Below, in pieces: positions 62,224 through 64,000 of a stretch of DNA of 64,000 nucleotides. Within the stretch, counting starts at the first letter, position 1. The number at the start of each line of letters is the position of its first letter. A model generated the notes under the pieces. The model made no database searches and was not told the DNA's origin. It saw nothing but the letters and a program-made list of their open reading frames with translations. A program made the translations under genes and the position numbers. The stretch is taken from the NCBI GenBank assembly GCA_030424975.1, contig JAUHVY010000001.1, positions 927,093 to 991,092 on the forward strand, written 5' to 3'. The stretch is from Alphaproteobacteria bacterium (lineage in GTDB: Bacteria; Pseudomonadota; Alphaproteobacteria; Micavibrionales; Micavibrionaceae).

Positions 62224-63817
62224 TGATACTTGGCCCCTCTATGGTAATTTCCGCGACATAATCTTGCGCAGCGACAGGAACGGAACCATTGCCTGTTTCA
62301 ACAACAATTTCTTCGCTGTATTCATAATCTTCCAATAACTTGGAGACGACGACAACATGATCAGGTAACGCTTTTTGTAATCTTTCTCGCAATTCTTTAA
62401 CTTGTGCGTTCCCCTTTCTGGCATCCGTATTACTTGGAAAAGTTAATTGCATAGACGCGTTAAAAAGAGGAGTAGACGCCTTTTCATTTGAGAGAAGCTC
62501 GGTAACCTTGGTTCTGTTGCCCCCACGTTTCAAATCAATACGATCAATACGCATATCGGCTCCCAATGCTATCCCCAAATGATATAACAAAGGCAAGATA
62601 TCAATTTTCTGATCCTCAAGACGTTTATAATAACCAAGCGCCCCCTGTATCAATTTAATATCAAAACCACGATCTTCTTTGATTTTTACTTCTTTTTGAT
62701 ATTGCAGCTTATAGTCTGCTATCTGCCTGGTCGTATTTTTAACTTGTTCGCCATTCTCGGAGTATGTTTGGTAAGAATCAAGAAGTTGATACCCTAAAAA
62801 TGCTGCGCCAAGAAATAAGAATACCGATGCCAACATCGCGATTTGACGCGGCTGAGATACATTCGCAATTTGTTTTGCGCGCATCGGCAAAATAAAACGA
62901 CTTTTGCTGCCAATCCAATTCAGATGCAGAATATCGGCATGATATGGGACCTCTTGGTGCCCTATGGACATTTTCAAGTGATCAGCGGCCTCTTCTGCAG
63001 TCATGCTATAGAAGCTGCATTGTACATCGACCAATTCATTAACAATATCACCGGTATTAGGCTCAGAGATCAAAATAACATTCAAGCCATCAGACGGATC
63101 AAAACCAAAACGAGAGAGATAGCTCATCGTTGCCTGAAATTCTTGATGTACCTCATTCGCCCAGGTTACAGGATCATTGTCATTTTCAACAATTGGTGTC
63201 ATACGCGTAAGCGCCAATTCACCATCTTTAATAACAATTTGACGCAAACCACCACCGTGGTGTTGCCCCATAAAAATTGTCCATTTTGCCTTTTTTTCTG
63301 TCTTGGGAGTTATCTTCTCAGACAGCTTCTTTATCATATCTGAAGATTCAACTGGCAAGAGACAAAAGCCGGCAATCGGCGCCAAAGAACGGCGCGCAGC
63401 GGCTATTGTTTTTGCAAAAGCATCTGTCGCAGGTACTGCAGCAAAAATATAAATATTACCGCCTGCACCTTGCGCGCCTTTAGGAACCTTTTCCTTAAGC
63501 GCCAGAGCAGCACGTACGGGATAATTCGGAAAGGCCACTTTGAGCTTACGGTTTACAACATTTTGCTTATCCATAACCCCGACTTTCGGGATTTTTTCTT
63601 TACGGTAGTGCTGCTCGACCATGTCATTTAAAATCAGTACCGGCTTGCCGTTGCATTCCTTGGAAATAATTTCAGAAACACTTTCTTCGAACTTTTCAAC
63701 ATTCCAAGGCACAGCCTCCACAAGCTTAACGCCTTTAGAGCCGATACTGTATATAAACAAGGCATCGTCCGAAACCATAAGAATTGTGCGTGAAGGCGTG
63801 AATAATGACAAAGACAT
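62216..63817 (-). CDS. PilM/PilN-like fused pilus protein (MshI-like)
   Basis: About 533 residues: an N-terminal actin-like/PilM-type part (about 1-320; LFTPSRTILMVSDDALFIYSI, AAVPATDAFAKTIAAARR), one membrane helix near residue 330-350 (QIAMLASVFLFLGAAFLGYQLL), and a C-terminal PilN-type periplasmic part with a coiled coil. MshI in MSHA pili has this fused kind of architecture. ATG at 63817 is preferred over a TTG four codons earlier. It overlaps the PilO-like gene by 8 bases and follows the GspF-like gene by 18. Confidence 0.72.
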   Translation of the reverse strand: MSLSLFTPSRTILMVSDDALFIYSIGSKGVKLVEAVPWNVEKFEESVSEIISKECNGKPVLILNDMVEQHYRKEKIPKVGVMDKQNVVNRKLKVAFPNYPVRAALALKEKVPKGAQGAGGNIYIFAAVPATDAFAKTIAAARRSLAPIAGFCLLPVESSDMIKKLSEKITPKTEKKAKWTIFMGQHHGGGLRQIVIKDGELALTRMTPIVENDNDPVTWANEVHQEFQATMSYLSRFGFDPSDGLNVILISEPNTGDIVNELVDVQCSFYSMTAEEAADHLKMSIGHQEVPYHADILHLNWIGSKSRFILPMRAKQIANVSQPRQIAMLASVFLFLGAAFLGYQLLDSYQTYSENGEQVKNTTRQIADYKLQYQKEVKIKEDRGFDIKLIQGALGYYKRLEDQKIDILPLLYHLGIALGADMRIDRIDLKRGGNRTKVTELLSNEKASTPLFNASMQLTFPSNTDARKGNAQVKELRERLQKALPDHVVVVSKLLEDYEYSEEIVVETGNGSVPVAAQDYVAEITIEGPSIND

Positions 63818-63835
63818 ATAAGCACTCAAAAAAGT

Positions 63836-64000
63836 TTAAAAATCCATCATATTACCAAGGTTAATATAAATCGGACCAAGGGAACCCGCCGCAATCCAGA
63901 CGATCACAAGGGCAAGAATTAAAGTCAGCGTCGGTTGAATCAGCTCAATCAGGCCATCAATAGCCTCATCAACATCTTTTGTATAAAACTCCGATACCTG
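63836..64000 (-). CDS. C-terminal part of GspF/PilC/MshG-type platform protein
   Basis: 54 residues are visible before the window edge: VSEFYTKDVDEAIDGLIELI, then a hydrophobic helix (PTLTLILALVIVWIAAG) and SLGPIYINLGNMMDF before TAA. That is the C-terminal helix and the well-conserved end of the inner-membrane platform protein of type IV pili and type II secretion. The frame continues out of the window to the right. It fits the order mshG then mshI in MSHA loci. Confidence 0.85.
   Translation of the reverse strand, partial: QVSEFYTKDVDEAIDGLIELIQPTLTLILALVIVWIAAGSLGPIYINLGNMMDF

Noticed and set aside
1-64000. CRISPR arrays, insertion sequences, prophage or tRNA genes
   Set aside because: No regularly spaced repeats, transposase motifs, phage structural genes or cloverleaf-like runs were seen by reading; a tRNAscan and repeat search would be decisive.

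Overview
The window looks like a chromosomal segment of an alphaproteobacterium of modest GC content (low to mid 40s percent by eye). Support comes from gene order typical of that class: aroK-aroB-CBS/DUF21, bolA / J-protein-cobS-cobT, dapF-mtaB-ftsY beside ffh-rpsP-rimM-trmD-rplS-leuC-leuD-leuB, a DUF2336 protein and a CarD regulator. Together with the MSHA-like type IV pilus cluster at the right end, this would fit a Micavibrio-like (epibiotic predator) lineage, but that placement is an inference. No rRNA, tRNA, CRISPR array, insertion sequence or phage gene was seen, and no gene-free gap exceeds 300 bases.

Layout. 1-8.4 kb: end of an unidentified protein, an aldo/keto reductase, the minus-strand aroK-aroB-CBS group, then a plus-strand run of a small membrane protein, an exported helical protein, xerD and accA. 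8.4-15.9 kb: ribbon-helix-helix protein, BolA, J-domain protein, cobS, cobT (split by an opposed small exported-protein gene), msrA, hisS, an exported protein and sufE. 16-20.5 kb: clpX with a strong bidirectional terminator, then a GtrA / GT-C / GtrB-like glycosylation module. 20.6-24.3 kb: tight run of a DHH protein, an adenylate-forming CapK/PaaK-like protein and an S66 peptidase. 24.5-31 kb: carD flanked by hairpins, a degenerate phosphoesterase, an M48 lipoprotein protease divergent from an exported nuclease-like protein, an aminopeptidase and pgk. 31-36.9 kb: DUF2336 protein, a free-standing small acidic gene with its own promoter and terminator, sdaA, amn, ftsY. 36.9-50.3 kb: mtaB, dapF, then the ffh-rpsP-rimM-trmD-rplS translation/targeting block and leuC-leuD-leuB with an HD-GYP-like gene inserted, then an NfeD-slipin pair.

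50.3-64 kb: a mostly minus-strand pilus assembly locus. In transcription order it holds the end of a GspF/PilC-type platform protein, a PilM/N-like (MshI-like) protein, a PilO-like protein, an exported PilP/MshK-like protein, an ABC ATPase, a TPR protein, a prepilin peptidase, PilT, a PilU-like ATPase, an MshL-like secretin, an ABC-2 permease, a membrane-anchored partner, a membrane AraC-type regulator and a separately led prepilin. The embedded ABC exporter, resembling in content the PilGHI set of Myxococcus, and the membrane regulator beside the prepilin are the most interesting features of the window. Two small genes near rplS (60 and 33 codons, both with clear ribosome binding sites) are also likely unannotated in related genomes.
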